Shown here: in pieces, positions 53,513 through 62,930 of the stretch
Layout: each line of letters begins with the position of its first letter
Numbering within the stretch: the stretch's first letter is position 1
Assembly: GCF_021083305.1 (NCBI RefSeq)
Contig: NZ_JAJFAY010000008.1
Span: forward strand, 124,001 to 188,000
Source of the DNA: Haladaptatus sp. DYF46
GTDB lineage: Archaea; Halobacteriota; Halobacteria; Halobacteriales; Haladaptataceae
Reading direction: 5' to 3'
Length of the DNA: 64,000 nt
Made by a program: the position numbers and the translations under genes
The notes under the pieces: model-generated
Told to the model about the DNA's origin: nothing
Seen by the model: the letters and a program-made list of their open reading frames with translations, nothing else
Databases searched by the model: none

Positions 53513-54163
53513 ATGGAACGCCGCACATTCATCGCAAGCACGACAAGCGCAGTTCTTCTCGCAGGATGTTCCTCCAGCGGGAACGATACCACGTCGACGA
53601 CAACCACGACGGATCAATCGACAACAAAAACAACCGACAAGACGACGGAGACAACAACAGAGAGCGAAACCACGACGAGTGAAACGACGACAGCAGAAAC
53701 GACAGACGAAACAACGACGTCGGAATCAACCACAACAAAGAGAGAGACACGTACGGTTGCTTTTCAACAGTACGTCAATGTGGGGAACGGTCTTGAAGTT
53801 GCGGTCACGAAAGGCGATGTGTCTGGCTCATACAAACACGATGGAACGACAACGAAATCAGGTGATGGGAAGACGTTCGTGCTCGCGACATTCGAGGCGA
53901 AAAACTCCGCAGAGTCGTCACAGTCGCTTCCCGAGGGAACTACAGCATCAATACAAGCCGACAACAACCAGTACGATGTAGCCGAACCAGCCGCCAAGAA
54001 ATGGCAACAGTTCGTCTCATCCTCGGTGAATTCCGGTGGTTCGGCATCCACGAGTGTTGCTTTTGAAGTGCCAAAAGAAGCAGTCTCTTCGCTTGGCGTG
54101 GCAGTCCAGTTGACGTACACTGACTCCGGAGCAAAACAGATCATTCAGTGGAATATGGAGTAA
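53513..54163 (+). CDS. Thr-rich lipoprotein with DUF4352-like domain
   Basis: A 216-residue lipoprotein. RRTFIASTTSAVLLAGC gives a Tat-type signal and lipobox with Cys19, followed by about 60 residues of Thr/Ser/Glu repeats that are likely a glycosylated stalk. The rest (residues 83-216) is a beta-sandwich like DUF4352/telomeric-repeat-binding-type extracellular domains (VGNGLEVAVTKGDVSGSY, FVLATFEAKNSAESSQSLP, VAFEVPKEAVSSLGVAVQLTY). It follows the zinc carboxypeptidase by about 105 bases on the same strand. Confidence 0.85.
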   Translation: MERRTFIASTTSAVLLAGCSSSGNDTTSTTTTTDQSTTKTTDKTTETTTESETTTSETTTAETTDETTTSESTTTKRETRTVAFQQYVNVGNGLEVAVTKGDVSGSYKHDGTTTKSGDGKTFVLATFEAKNSAESSQSLPEGTTASIQADNNQYDVAEPAAKKWQQFVSSSVNSGGSASTSVAFEVPKEAVSSLGVAVQLTYTDSGAKQIIQWNME

Positions 54164-54556
54164 CTACCGAGAGTTCAGGCTGTTTTTTGAATAATTCGAG
54201 TTTTTCACTATTCAGGTTACATTGCTCATCGTTGCGAACGATTCGAAATCCGCGCACGGTCCATAAGCGTACTGTGGCACTATTTGAATTAGCCATTTAT
54301 TGACCAAATAGCTAGTAACTTCCGAGGATAATCGCAAGACAGCTCTGACTACAGCTAGTGCCGTATTTTTCTCCCAACCTCTATATATGTGGTAAAACCA
54401 TTATACTAGCGATAAAATTAAGAAATATAATCTGTACTGTAAACTCGAATCTAGTTTGTTTTAGTTTCTTAAACCCCAATAGATGGGGTTAATGGTGGCC
54501 TCGCGCCATTATTTGGCGCTTCCCACCGTAAGAACAAACATCGATACATTCATATC

Positions 54557-55234
54557 ATGGTCGTATCTGGGTCCGGCGAACTCATGAGCGCATCCTCCAA
54601 CACGGCTGGTCCCGCTGGAGACAGCGTCCCCCTCCCACAAGAGCAAGTGGAACCCCACCCACTTTCGAAAGATTCAATCTTTCATCTATTACAGGTACAG
54701 CGCCGTCGTTTGACCTTGCAGTATCTCCATGGGCGAACGGACGCCGTTTCGCTGCGCGATCTTGCCGAGCAGGTAGCGGCCTGGGAGAACGAGACGACCG
54801 TCGAACAACTAACTTCCAAAGAACGCCAGCGTGTCTACATTTCTCTGTATCAAACTCACCTCTTAACCCTAGATAAAGAAGGCATCATTGAGTACGACCA
54901 GGATCGAGGAACAATCAAACGAACGCCCCGTGCTGATCAATTCAATCCGTACCTGTTTGACACCGTTCCACAAGACTCATCCGAATCTTCCACGGACAGT
55001 GCATTGAATCACCGATGGGGACGGTATTATCTCGGCGGGACGCTTTTCAGCACGAGTCTGTTCGGCGCCAAATTGCTTCAGCTTCCATTCGTGGCAGAAT
55101 TGGCGTTTCGATTCATCCTCCCAATCATTTTGGTCGTCTTCTCTATCCCTGCTGCGAGCCACTACTATACTCGGTTTGTACTCCCAGAGACCAATCCTAT
55201 TGAGAGCGTTACTCAGTTATTCTCACGTCAGTGA
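54557..55234 (+). CDS. DUF7344-type winged-helix membrane protein (paralogue)
   Basis: A 225-residue protein of the same family as the one at 46870. The shared core is SKDSIFHLLQVQRRRLTLQYL, LRDLAEQVAAWENETTVEQL and RQRVYISLYQTHLLTLDKEGIIEYDQ. Two membrane helices follow (about residues 152-200), and a short tail. Its N-terminus has a flexible Ser/Gly/Pro stretch. Two such paralogues 7 kb apart suggest duplication within the replicon. Function unknown. Confidence 0.85.
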   Translation: MVVSGSGELMSASSNTAGPAGDSVPLPQEQVEPHPLSKDSIFHLLQVQRRRLTLQYLHGRTDAVSLRDLAEQVAAWENETTVEQLTSKERQRVYISLYQTHLLTLDKEGIIEYDQDRGTIKRTPRADQFNPYLFDTVPQDSSESSTDSALNHRWGRYYLGGTLFSTSLFGAKLLQLPFVAELAFRFILPIILVVFSIPAASHYYTRFVLPETNPIESVTQLFSRQ

Positions 55235-55723
55235 CAAAGTAACTAATCGGATATGTGTCTTCTCTGGCACAGCGGAGTTGTCGTGTCTGAAGAGCTGACG
55301 GTGATCTTTCGACGACTGTTCGAAACGGCGATGGGTTTGCGCTTGTCGCGGTGGTACCTGGATTGGTTCAGGTGGTGACTCACACGGAGTGGACGTTTCG
55401 GAGACGGTCAGAATCGGAATGAGGCGAAAATTGTCCGTTTAGTGCTGGCACGCGACTGAACGGGATTTGTCGAAGGTGTAGATAGGGAAATGCCAGTAGT
55501 GTGCATCCACCTTCAACGATAGAACCTATGTAAGATGGTTAGCTAAGACGATTGCATGAATTTGCAAGGGGGTATACTTCTCGGATCACATGTTGACGAT
55601 CGTTTGCTATGTGAGAGTCACGATTTATGGCAGTCGAACTGTTACAAAACACTATCCGGAGAGAGAGGCTTCCGCGGCGAGGTTCGGCGAGTCATCGTCA
55701 ACGCTCTCTTCGGTCTCGTAATC
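55235..55723. other. Gene-poor region
   Basis: About 490 bases; a 65-codon plus-strand frame at 55556-55753 overlaps the coiled-coil remnant and was not accepted. Nothing else supported. Confidence 0.35.
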
Positions 55724-55930
55724 TCATACGAGATTGATTATACGCGAGACTGATGCCCGAACTCGTGCATTCTTCTCCTCTGTGTTGGTAAGGTCGTCGA
55801 TATCCGCTTCTAGGGACTCGGTCGTCTCTTCGAGACTACCGAGCTGCTGTCGGTCCTGAGCACGCTCTTTGGTCGCCTCCTCACGATAGTTCTCGAGTTG
55901 ATTGACTCGCAGAATTTGCTGACACAGCGA
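55724..55930 (-). pseudogene. Coiled-coil C-terminal fragment without start codon
   Basis: A minus-strand frame of 68 codons between stops: LRVNQLENYREEATKERAQD, RQQLGSLEETTESLEADIDD, then LTNTEEKNARVRASVSRII. The heptad pattern and Glu/Arg/Gln richness are those of a coiled coil, close to the C-terminal part of haloarchaeal plasmid or phage-type proteins. There is no ATG, GTG or TTG, so it is likely the tail of a deleted gene. Confidence 0.4.
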
Positions 55931-55942
55931 TCAACTGTTACA

Positions 55943-57409
55943 TTAGTCGTTTGCTACAGTTGGTCTATATGAACGACTAATTCGCTTCCAGTGGCCCCCA
56001 TCGAAGCGATAATACGTTACAATCGCTGGAATGACAGTTTGCACGATTAATGTGAGTGACAGGGCAATAAGTCCGACGGAGGTTGTTGCACCGAGGTACG
56101 CAACGGGTAGTGCGAAGAGATATAACCCCAATGTCTGTCCGTAGAATGGCCACCGGGTGTCGCCGCCAGCACGGAGTGGGCCAGTCGCACTTCCGATCAC
56201 CCCATAGAAAACGACGCTCACACAGGTCGCATAGATCAAGTTCTTCACAATTGGGAGAACGGCTGGATCACTGACAAACACTCGGCTGATAGGATGGGAG
56301 AACACAGCAACAACGATTGCAATGAGAACGTACACAGCTACTGTGAATCGGAATACGTCTCTCGCGTATCCCTCGGCTTTCCGTTCGGCACCAGTCCCAA
56401 GTGCTTGTCCGACGAGGCTGCTCGAAGCAAGACTCAATCCCCAGCCAGGTGTATCCATGAGTGCTCGAATCCGAAGCGCGATGACGAATGCAGCAACAAC
56501 GTTCGGGCCGAAGAGGCCAACAATGGCGATCAAGGGGAGCTGCCCTCCGGTTCGAGCAAGGTTCGTCAGAACGAGTGGTGTTCCAATCTCCGCAATTTGG
56601 TGCATGAGCGGCTGATCGACATGTGGACCATCGAGAGTAATCGTCACAGGGAACGCTCCGACCAGTGGAAGGCTTCCAGCTACGAATCCCCAGGCAAAGA
56701 GAATCGTCACGAGGACTGTGCTAACCACCGTTCCAATGGCTGCACCGAGAACCCCGAACCCAAGAGCAAAGATTAGAACAGCATTGATGCTAATATTTAA
56801 CACTGCGCCACCAGCACGGAGAAGCATCGGTATTCGTGCGTTATCAGCACCGACGAGCGTTCGGCTTCCAATCAGATTCACTGCTGCGAAGGGGATCCCA
56901 AGTGCAACGACTTGGAGATAGCTGGCCCCGTATCTGATTGCAAGGCTATCGGAGCCAACAAGTGAAATCAGGGTATGAGGGAGGAACCAAAGCAGAAGTG
57001 CCAGCGGTATCGTTACGGCAACCGCTAAAAACGTGCTCGTCTTGACGATACGGTTGAGTTCGTCATATCGGTCCGTACTAAACCGCTGTGAGATCAGTCC
57101 GATTGTGCCGTCTGCGATCCCCCCACCAAACGAAAAGGCGAGCCCCCAGAGCGGTGACGCAAAGCCGATACCTGCAATTGCCGCAGGACCCACTGCTAGC
57201 CCGACCATTGCAATATCCGCTGCTGATTTCGACATCCGGGCAACACCGGTGATAATTCGGGGCCATGCAAGTCGCGTGGTGTGGTAGACCCGATGCTCAT
57301 CGATCAGATTCAGCGCAACCAAGAGATGGCCAACCTGAAGGAGAACACCTCTTACGGGATTATATGATTTGAGTTCCACAGAACGTACCGCGACGTATGA
57401 CTGTTGCAT
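55943..57409 (-). CDS. MATE-family multidrug/cation exporter
   Basis: A 488-residue membrane protein with 12 helices in two six-helix halves. Helix-1 region SKSAADIAMVGLAVGPAAIAGIGFASPLWGLAFSFGGGIADGTIGLISQRFS and the helix-7 counterpart RTGGQLPLIAIVGLFGPNVVAAFVIALRIRALMDTPGWGLSLASSSLVGQALG are the MATE signatures. MATE proteins export organic cations or other drugs using sodium or proton gradients. A soluble extension of about 55 residues precedes helix 1. ATG 57409 is chosen over one 14 codons upstream. Confidence 0.92.
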   Translation of the reverse strand: MQQSYVAVRSVELKSYNPVRGVLLQVGHLLVALNLIDEHRVYHTTRLAWPRIITGVARMSKSAADIAMVGLAVGPAAIAGIGFASPLWGLAFSFGGGIADGTIGLISQRFSTDRYDELNRIVKTSTFLAVAVTIPLALLLWFLPHTLISLVGSDSLAIRYGASYLQVVALGIPFAAVNLIGSRTLVGADNARIPMLLRAGGAVLNISINAVLIFALGFGVLGAAIGTVVSTVLVTILFAWGFVAGSLPLVGAFPVTITLDGPHVDQPLMHQIAEIGTPLVLTNLARTGGQLPLIAIVGLFGPNVVAAFVIALRIRALMDTPGWGLSLASSSLVGQALGTGAERKAEGYARDVFRFTVAVYVLIAIVVAVFSHPISRVFVSDPAVLPIVKNLIYATCVSVVFYGVIGSATGPLRAGGDTRWPFYGQTLGLYLFALPVAYLGATTSVGLIALSLTLIVQTVIPAIVTYYRFDGGHWKRISRSYRPTVAND

Positions 57410-58143
57410 ATAAATTACTTGTGAGACATTGAGAAACAATCTAACAAACATTCATGATTGAGAAGAGATCTCAACTCACATCCGTCTCCTGAGAGTCGAC
57501 TACAATAGAGTTGTACTTGCACAAATCAACGAGCGTCGGAGAGTCACGCGACTGCGGATACGAAGAACTGAAGATGTGGGCGACACGTGAAGCACTACGA
57601 GACGTCTATCTCTGCCCGGACGATATTGGCGGTTCGCGGTCAGCTCGCTGGACGTTTTCGAGCTGTGACTAATGTATTTACGTTGGTCCACCACTGTTGT
57701 CTGAACACGTGGGTGCTGTTGCAGTCGTTGTTACATATCGGTGACGGGGTCTAAGGGCAGTTAGTCGCCCTTGTACTACCTCACGAATAGAACCCACAAA
57801 TATCGTCGTTTGTTTCCATTCTGTTCCACTGAGGATAGCTATCTCGGACGATTCAGACGCAGTTCTGACCACAAACACGGTGGCCGGTACAACCTCTCCC
57901 CCTCTTGCTGGCTTCTAGCCGATAGATGCCGATACAACTACCCTACTCACGAGTAGCCGTACGGCGTCTGTCCCAAACTGTGTCAATCCGGGACGTCCAT
58001 ACCCGCGTTCGTGATGGTGTTCGTGTTAGATTCGTGTCCCTCTCGGGCCAGGAATAATTCGGAACTAATCTATATGTAACTAACCGCACATGCTCATATA
58101 AGACGTCGCCCCCTGTTTTACGGAGCGTGCTGCTAAACGCCGT
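57410..58143. other. Gene-poor region
   Basis: About 730 bases. No convincing gene; the frames present are short and without recognisable motif. Confidence 0.4.
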
Positions 58144-58473
58144 TTATTTTACGGGCTTAAACTCGATGCTAATTATTCCTTTTGCTAGTTCTTTTGTTTT
58201 CTTCATTCTATTCATCTGACATTTATCGCCTGTATCAACCACCCCTCCTTTACGGGGAAAAAAGAGCACCTGTTTGTTTGTATTCTCATATCGTATTACT
58301 CGAGTTTCGTACTTGCTCCAGTACATCTCTGACAGAAATGACTCACCTTCTTGCACTTGGACTGCCGGTTTATAGGCAAGCGGTTTTGAGGCCACTCGGA
58401 AGGTTGCATCTGGGTAATAATCGAAGACATAGATCCGTGCACGGAGAACTGTCGAATCGTTAGTGGGTGGCAT
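58144..58473 (-). CDS. Hypothetical protein after the sugar dehydrogenase
   Basis: A 109-residue protein, Lys- and Tyr-rich, ending IISIEFKPVK. It is on the same strand as, and 40 bases downstream of, the cupredoxin-quinoprotein gene and shares its unusually high Lys and low acidic content, so the two probably came together. It has no signal peptide or recognised domain. FDYYPDATFRV and VQVQEGESFLSEMYW look like a beta-rich extracellular fold. Confidence 0.5.
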   Translation of the reverse strand: MPPTNDSTVLRARIYVFDYYPDATFRVASKPLAYKPAVQVQEGESFLSEMYWSKYETRVIRYENTNKQVLFFPRKGGVVDTGDKCQMNRMKKTKELAKGIISIEFKPVK

Positions 58474-58513
58474 TAGATAGTAGCGGTGATTGAAATTCGT
58501 TTTAGCGGCTTGG

Positions 58514-60331
58514 CTATCGCCCAGGTGGGACCAGCTTGAGCACTACGCCGGTGTTTCCCTCGGGTGCGCCACGTTTGTTGGCAAGGACGTACAGCTCTCC
58601 GTTGGAATCTCGGCCAAACATTCGGACAAAGTAGTTAAATTGCCCATCAACTTGCAGTTCTTCCATCTTCCAGAGCGATTGTCGCGGAATTTCGTCCTTT
58701 GATGGGCTGAGATTCTTTGTTTGGTTCTTCCCGATATTCTGTGGCGGTGTGGCTGTAAGAAGCCGACCTGCCGGTTTTGCACGCGCTGGATCCTCTGTCC
58801 ACACTCCATATACATACTTACCTTGGAGTCCAGAGATGGTGCTGTTCTCATATCGATGCCCACCAACGATTGTGATTCCCACGGAGGTATTCTCATACGT
58901 GTGAGGGAATTCGAGAATAGGATTCTGAAATGGCTCTCCGCCGCGTACTGATTTCGGGGTACCACTAGGGCACTGCTTTGGTGGACTTGTTGCACTTTTC
59001 GTGCTGAAACAGTGGGTTCCCTCTTTTACGTTCCACCCGTAGTTTCCACCTTTTTTTACGATATCTGCTTCTTCGTAGAGGTTTTGCCCGGCGTCCGCGA
59101 CAAAAAGGTTGTTTTGTGAGTCGAACGAGATTCCAAATGGGTTGCGAAAGCCCCACGCATAGATTTCGTCTCGACCCTTTTTGTCAACAAGTGGGTTGTC
59201 GTTCGGAATGCCGTAAGGCTTCCCACCTTGGCGACTATCGACGTCAATTCGAAGAATATTCCCTAGGAGATTTTGTGAGACGTCTTGCCCGTTTCCTCCC
59301 TTATTTTGCTGATACCAGTCTGAAACATGGCCGTACATGTCGTCGTTCGCACCACCGCCATCACCCATCGGAACATACAGGTGCCCATCCGGTCCAAATG
59401 CCATTGGTCCACCGTCGTGATTATACTGCGGCTTTTCGATCTGCAATAACTTGCGCTCGGAGTTTGGATCCCCGCTGCTGAGATCTTTTGTTGCTTTGAA
59501 TTCTGAGACCACTTCGATATGATCCCAGTTTTTAGGCATCTCATTGGTACGTGGGGCACTATAGTGGACGTAGAATTTCCGATTGTTCTGGAAGTCGGGG
59601 TGGAATTCTAACCCGAGTAATCCCCGCTCGTCATAGCTTTGATTCGGATCAGCATACGTACCTGCAAACTTCCCAAGTGTCACCATCCGATCGCTCACAT
59701 CTAGGAAGGGCTTTTTTTGCCGCCCGTTCGGTCCAATCACCCAAATCTCGCCGGTCTGGTCTGTAACGAACTGACGATTTTTCTGTTCACTTGCGACGGC
59801 AAAATCCGTTGGTGCAGTCATTCCACCTGCTACTTTCTGAACTCCTACCCTCGTGCCTTGCTCGAAAAATGATGCTTGCTGTTGGTTTTGTTGGTTGCCC
59901 GTTTGTTTTCCAACTTGCATCTGTCCCACCATCGTTGTCGGATGTACTGTGCAAATGTACTGGGCCATCTTCTCCGTCGCAGTAAACGTCAGCGATCGAG
60001 TCGCTCCTTGTTGGGAGACGATGGGTGTTTTCTTGATTGTGTTTCCGTTGGAATCCTGGATCGCGAAATCGTGTGGTTGGCCGTCGAGATTTTCCCAAAC
60101 TACTTTGTATTTTTTCCCAGGTTGGAGGTTTAACGTCGGATTTTTCTTTCCCTTGATCCGTTGTGGTGCCCTCCCTTGCCATCCTTGTACTCGCCCTCCG
60201 AACCGGAGCGTTGTCTGTTGGGCTTGTACAGTCGTCGAGAAGCCACTCAATCCGATGGCTCCGACGGTAGCTGCTTTCCGAAGGAAGCTCCTACGTGGCG
60301 ATCTTTTTCTTGATTTTGGTTCTCGTGTCAT
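58514..60331 (-). CDS. Exported cupredoxin-PQQ sugar dehydrogenase fusion
   Basis: A 605-residue protein from ATG 60331 with a Tat signal (SPRRSFLRKAATVGAIGLSG, Arg13-Arg14). Residues 40-140 form a cupredoxin with all type-1 copper ligands: His87 (GQPHDF), Cys127, His130 and Met134 (YICTVHPTTM). The rest (about 160-600) is a soluble-glucose-dehydrogenase-type propeller: RGLLGLEFHPDF, HDGGPMAFGPDGHLYVPMGDGGG (the catalytic His and calcium/PQQ region), NLLGNILRIDVD, WGFRNPFGISFD and SVGITIVGGHRYENS. It should oxidise sugars outside the cell and pass electrons to its own copper centre. Its cupredoxin is close to that of the giant protein. Lys/Gln/Asn content is very high for a haloarchaeon. Confidence 0.9.
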   Translation of the reverse strand: MTREPKSRKRSPRRSFLRKAATVGAIGLSGFSTTVQAQQTTLRFGGRVQGWQGRAPQRIKGKKNPTLNLQPGKKYKVVWENLDGQPHDFAIQDSNGNTIKKTPIVSQQGATRSLTFTATEKMAQYICTVHPTTMVGQMQVGKQTGNQQNQQQASFFEQGTRVGVQKVAGGMTAPTDFAVASEQKNRQFVTDQTGEIWVIGPNGRQKKPFLDVSDRMVTLGKFAGTYADPNQSYDERGLLGLEFHPDFQNNRKFYVHYSAPRTNEMPKNWDHIEVVSEFKATKDLSSGDPNSERKLLQIEKPQYNHDGGPMAFGPDGHLYVPMGDGGGANDDMYGHVSDWYQQNKGGNGQDVSQNLLGNILRIDVDSRQGGKPYGIPNDNPLVDKKGRDEIYAWGFRNPFGISFDSQNNLFVADAGQNLYEEADIVKKGGNYGWNVKEGTHCFSTKSATSPPKQCPSGTPKSVRGGEPFQNPILEFPHTYENTSVGITIVGGHRYENSTISGLQGKYVYGVWTEDPARAKPAGRLLTATPPQNIGKNQTKNLSPSKDEIPRQSLWKMEELQVDGQFNYFVRMFGRDSNGELYVLANKRGAPEGNTGVVLKLVPPGR

Positions 60332-60522
60332 AGAGTACCAAAGAGGTGGCAGTGCCCACATCAATAAATATGATGGCAGATAAATGAATTCAATATATTA
60401 TAATTCGGTTAATAAGACACTATACGTAATATTAGCCTGCACAGATAAACAAAGATACTTCTCTCATTGCATTTCTAATAGAAAATCGGCATTAGATACC
60501 ATCTCAGGCTGTAGTGTTTTCG

Positions 60523-60675
60523 CATGTGTCTCCGGCAAAGTGGTGTGAATCTCGTGTGGTGGTGTGGTTCAAGCGGGGGTTCGTCGAACCCTCGTGATTA
60601 CAACGCTATAATCAGCGCCCTCCGTTCCCTCCCGCGTTCGCTTCGTGTGCTCGCATCCATCCAGCTAAGTCGGGG
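60523..60675. repeat. Repeat copy C (matches 63569-63718)
   Basis: About 150 bases with roughly 80 percent identity to 63569-63718, including GGTGTGAATCTCGTGTGGT and GTGATTACAACGCTATAAT. On the minus strand it includes the last 20 or so codons (LAGWMRAHEANAGGNGGR end, stop at 60612) of the family represented by the gene at 63655; the rest of that gene is missing here. Confidence 0.7.
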
Positions 60676-60717
60676 GATGTCTTGTGGCTCACACAAAAAA
60701 CGCTAGTTCTTGCTATT

Positions 60718-61176
60718 CTATGGTTGATCGTCCATTTCCATTGCCGCAACGAGTTCATCCGGCAGTGCGCCGATCTGCATGAGCATGCCGAGGATATTGA
60801 CTTCCTGCCACGTTTCGGCGAGTTTCCCATCCTCGAAGCGGTTAATATCGATTCCCGTGACGGTCACCTCTTCATGCGTTGGCTCAATCCCCATCATTTC
60901 CCCAACGAATTCACCGGTCTGTGACCAGCGTCCGATCACGTAATCGTCGATAGAGATGAGTTGCTCGGTGACAATCGGTCCGTCTATGATGCCAGCACCC
61001 ATTTCGGCCATTTCTCGGTAGACTTCACGCCCACGCATCGGCTCTGGCATGGATTGGTCGTGTAAAACGTAGTCTTCGGCAACTAACTCGTCGATCGCAT
61101 CGAAGTTGTGTTGTTCCCAGACTTCCTCGTTGATCCGCTGGGTAACTTGCTCATTTTCTTCGGTTGTAGTGCTCAT
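60718..61176 (-). CDS. SnoaL-like/ester-cyclase family protein
   Basis: A 152-residue SnoaL-like cone-shaped protein: VTQRINEEVWEQHNFDAIDELVAEDYVLHD at the N-terminus, GREVYREMAEM, and the barrel strands YVIGRWSQTGEFVGEMMGIEPTHEEVTVTGIDINRFEDGKLAETWQEVNILGMLMQIG. Relatives act on polyketides or other small molecules, while many are of unknown function; the conserved W-Q-E-x-N region and the His-Asp pair are present. Stands alone between repeats. Confidence 0.85.
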   Translation of the reverse strand: MSTTTEENEQVTQRINEEVWEQHNFDAIDELVAEDYVLHDQSMPEPMRGREVYREMAEMGAGIIDGPIVTEQLISIDDYVIGRWSQTGEFVGEMMGIEPTHEEVTVTGIDINRFEDGKLAETWQEVNILGMLMQIGALPDELVAAMEMDDQP

Positions 61177-62024
61177 AATAGTTCTCTCCTCATGTCCGCA
61201 CGACTCCGACGCTGTAGCAGTGCTTAGTTATGAAGTCAATGGGGTGGGACCGTGTCACCATACCGCTATCCAATTATTCGTTACTTCATTTGTCCTCGAC
61301 TATCCGTACTTCTGAATTGCGTTGTGACGTTTCCGATTGAAGTCTACACCCCCTGTCTGTCTGTTTGATGTGAATGAGTGGTTACGATCGGTGGCTCGCT
61401 TCTCCTTACACGTCTTAAACGTGTCTGTGGCAATTCTCCATTGATTCTCTCACTCCACGTCTCGTGTTTTCTATCGAATTTCACTATTGATGGGTTGGAT
61501 GGATCCACCACAATCAAGATTCAGGGTTACTTCTTCTTCTTCCGCCTTGATCGCTATTACCCTACTACCGTGAATTCGAGCGTCGGTGTTCGGTTGTATT
61601 CGTGGCGGTTGAGACCAACCGGGGTGATGAACCAGTTCACCCACCTGCCGTGTGTCGATTAGCAGGTGAACTCGTTCACCCCTTTGCGATTTCTCAGGAA
61701 GGTTGCTCGTCGCACCGAATCGGGCAAGAACCCGCCGAGGAAGTCGACCCCTCGTGCTGACCGTCACGGATTTCGTCGGACGATTAGTCGCCGTCCCAGA
61801 CGTCAAGGTTTTCTCGTTGAGTAGTCACACCCGTTGTGATCGCCACTACGAATGAGACCACGATCTAGCCGTAAGATACTACTACACTACTTCTGAAACA
61901 AAGGGACTTCTTTTCTAGTTGTAACTGAGGAAGAGTGCGTCAGGAACGTGAGGAACGCAGTTCAGCCGCAACCAAACCGCGCTTACACGTCACGTCCATC
62001 CAATCGTCGATTATTATGGCACTC
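61177..62024. other. Gene-poor region
   Basis: About 850 bases. A minus-strand frame at 61471-61806 (111 codons) is open but strongly basic and without motif, so it is not accepted. TGAACCAGTTCACC-like inverted repeats occur near 61627-61670. No gene is supported. Confidence 0.35.
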
Positions 62025-62393
62025 TCACACCGAGGACCTCTCACCTCTGGTCACAACGGGTGTGACGCCACCCGTGATCGTCTTCTCATTGTCATCGTCC
62101 TCGGGGTCCGGCGTCTTTCCCTGACTCGTTCCTCGTGCGGCGAACTCCATGACACGGCGCACCGTGTTTGGTTTGGTGTCGAGACCGTGTTCGTCGAGGA
62201 TCTGATTGACGAGCCACGACGGGAGTCGTATTTTCCCGTGGCCACGACGTGCACGCCCGTGGAAGGCCGCCCAGACGAAGGTTGAACGTTCTTTGTTCTT
62301 CGAGAGGTCATGACTGCCGGTCTTCCGAGCGGCTGTATCGCGTTGAATCTGTAGCTGATTCCCTGTGCCATCAAGATCGAGAATGTCGCTCAC
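62025..62393 (-). CDS. Hypothetical basic protein near HepT/MntA
   Basis: A 122-residue frame from GTG 62393. Central segment SKNKERSTFVWAAFHGRARRGHGKIRLPSWLVNQILDEHGLDTKPNTVRRVMEFAARG is basic and helical and could bind nucleic acid. In-frame coding-like sequence continues upstream to the stop at 62502-62504 without ATG, so the true start may have been lost. Family unknown. Confidence 0.4.
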   Translation of the reverse strand: MSDILDLDGTGNQLQIQRDTAARKTGSHDLSKNKERSTFVWAAFHGRARRGHGKIRLPSWLVNQILDEHGLDTKPNTVRRVMEFAARGTSQGKTPDPEDDDNEKTITGGVTPVVTRGERSSV

Positions 62394-62501
62394 GTCAACC
62401 TCACCGTGTTCGAGATCGTCGATGCACCTTGACTCGAGATGAGTCCTTTCGGATTGGCGTCTGTATCCTACGCAGTTTCCGTCACTCTCTAATGGCGGAG
62501 G

Positions 62502-62930
62502 TTAGTCCTGAGTGCGGAACCACTGTGCGACTTGTCGACTAAACGTGTCATAGACGTTCAGTCCGGTCTGGAGCGTCTCGTACACTTCGACGTAATCCAC
62601 CCTGCCGTATTCATGAGCCAGGACGTTTCGAAACCCGACTGCAGCGACGAGCGTATTCATCGTCTCCTCGTCAATAACTTCCTCTTGCCCGAGAACGCGA
62701 ATCGCCTCCTTGGATGCAACACCAGCAAAATCAAAGTCATGCGTTGCAATGTGCTGTGCGAGGTCGGAACACGCCTGAATCGCATTCTCGAACATCCGCT
62801 CGACGGCACGTTGTTCGGTCGTATTGGTGAGAAGGTCCGTACGTGTGAGCGATTGTTGTTTCTCCTTCAGCTCCCCGTGATACTGCTCGATTTGTTCAAG
62901 CTTTGTTGAGACGACTCGCTCGTCAGCCAT
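62502..62930 (-). CDS. hepT: HepT-type RNase toxin (DUF86)
   Basis: A 142-residue HEPN-domain protein from ATG 62930. The RX4HXY motif is exact (R-NVLA-H-E-Y in VGFRNVLAHEYGRVDY), which is the RNase active site and also the site where the partner attaches AMP. Other helices (RAVERMFENAIQACSDLAQHIATHDF) match the family. It overlaps the upstream mntA gene by 8 bases, so both are made from one transcript. A toxin that cleaves RNA unless adenylylated by MntA. Confidence 0.92.
   Translation of the reverse strand: MADERVVSTKLEQIEQYHGELKEKQQSLTRTDLLTNTTEQRAVERMFENAIQACSDLAQHIATHDFDFAGVASKEAIRVLGQEEVIDEETMNTLVAAVGFRNVLAHEYGRVDYVEVYETLQTGLNVYDTFSRQVAQWFRTQD

Noticed and set aside
55556..55753. 65-codon plus-strand frame
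   Set aside because: Overlaps the minus-strand coiled-coil fragment, which has the better composition; no motif.
61471..61806. Minus-strand frame of 111 codons
   Set aside because: Strongly basic and Arg-rich, unlike neighbouring proteins, with no motif or promoter; looks like a chance frame.
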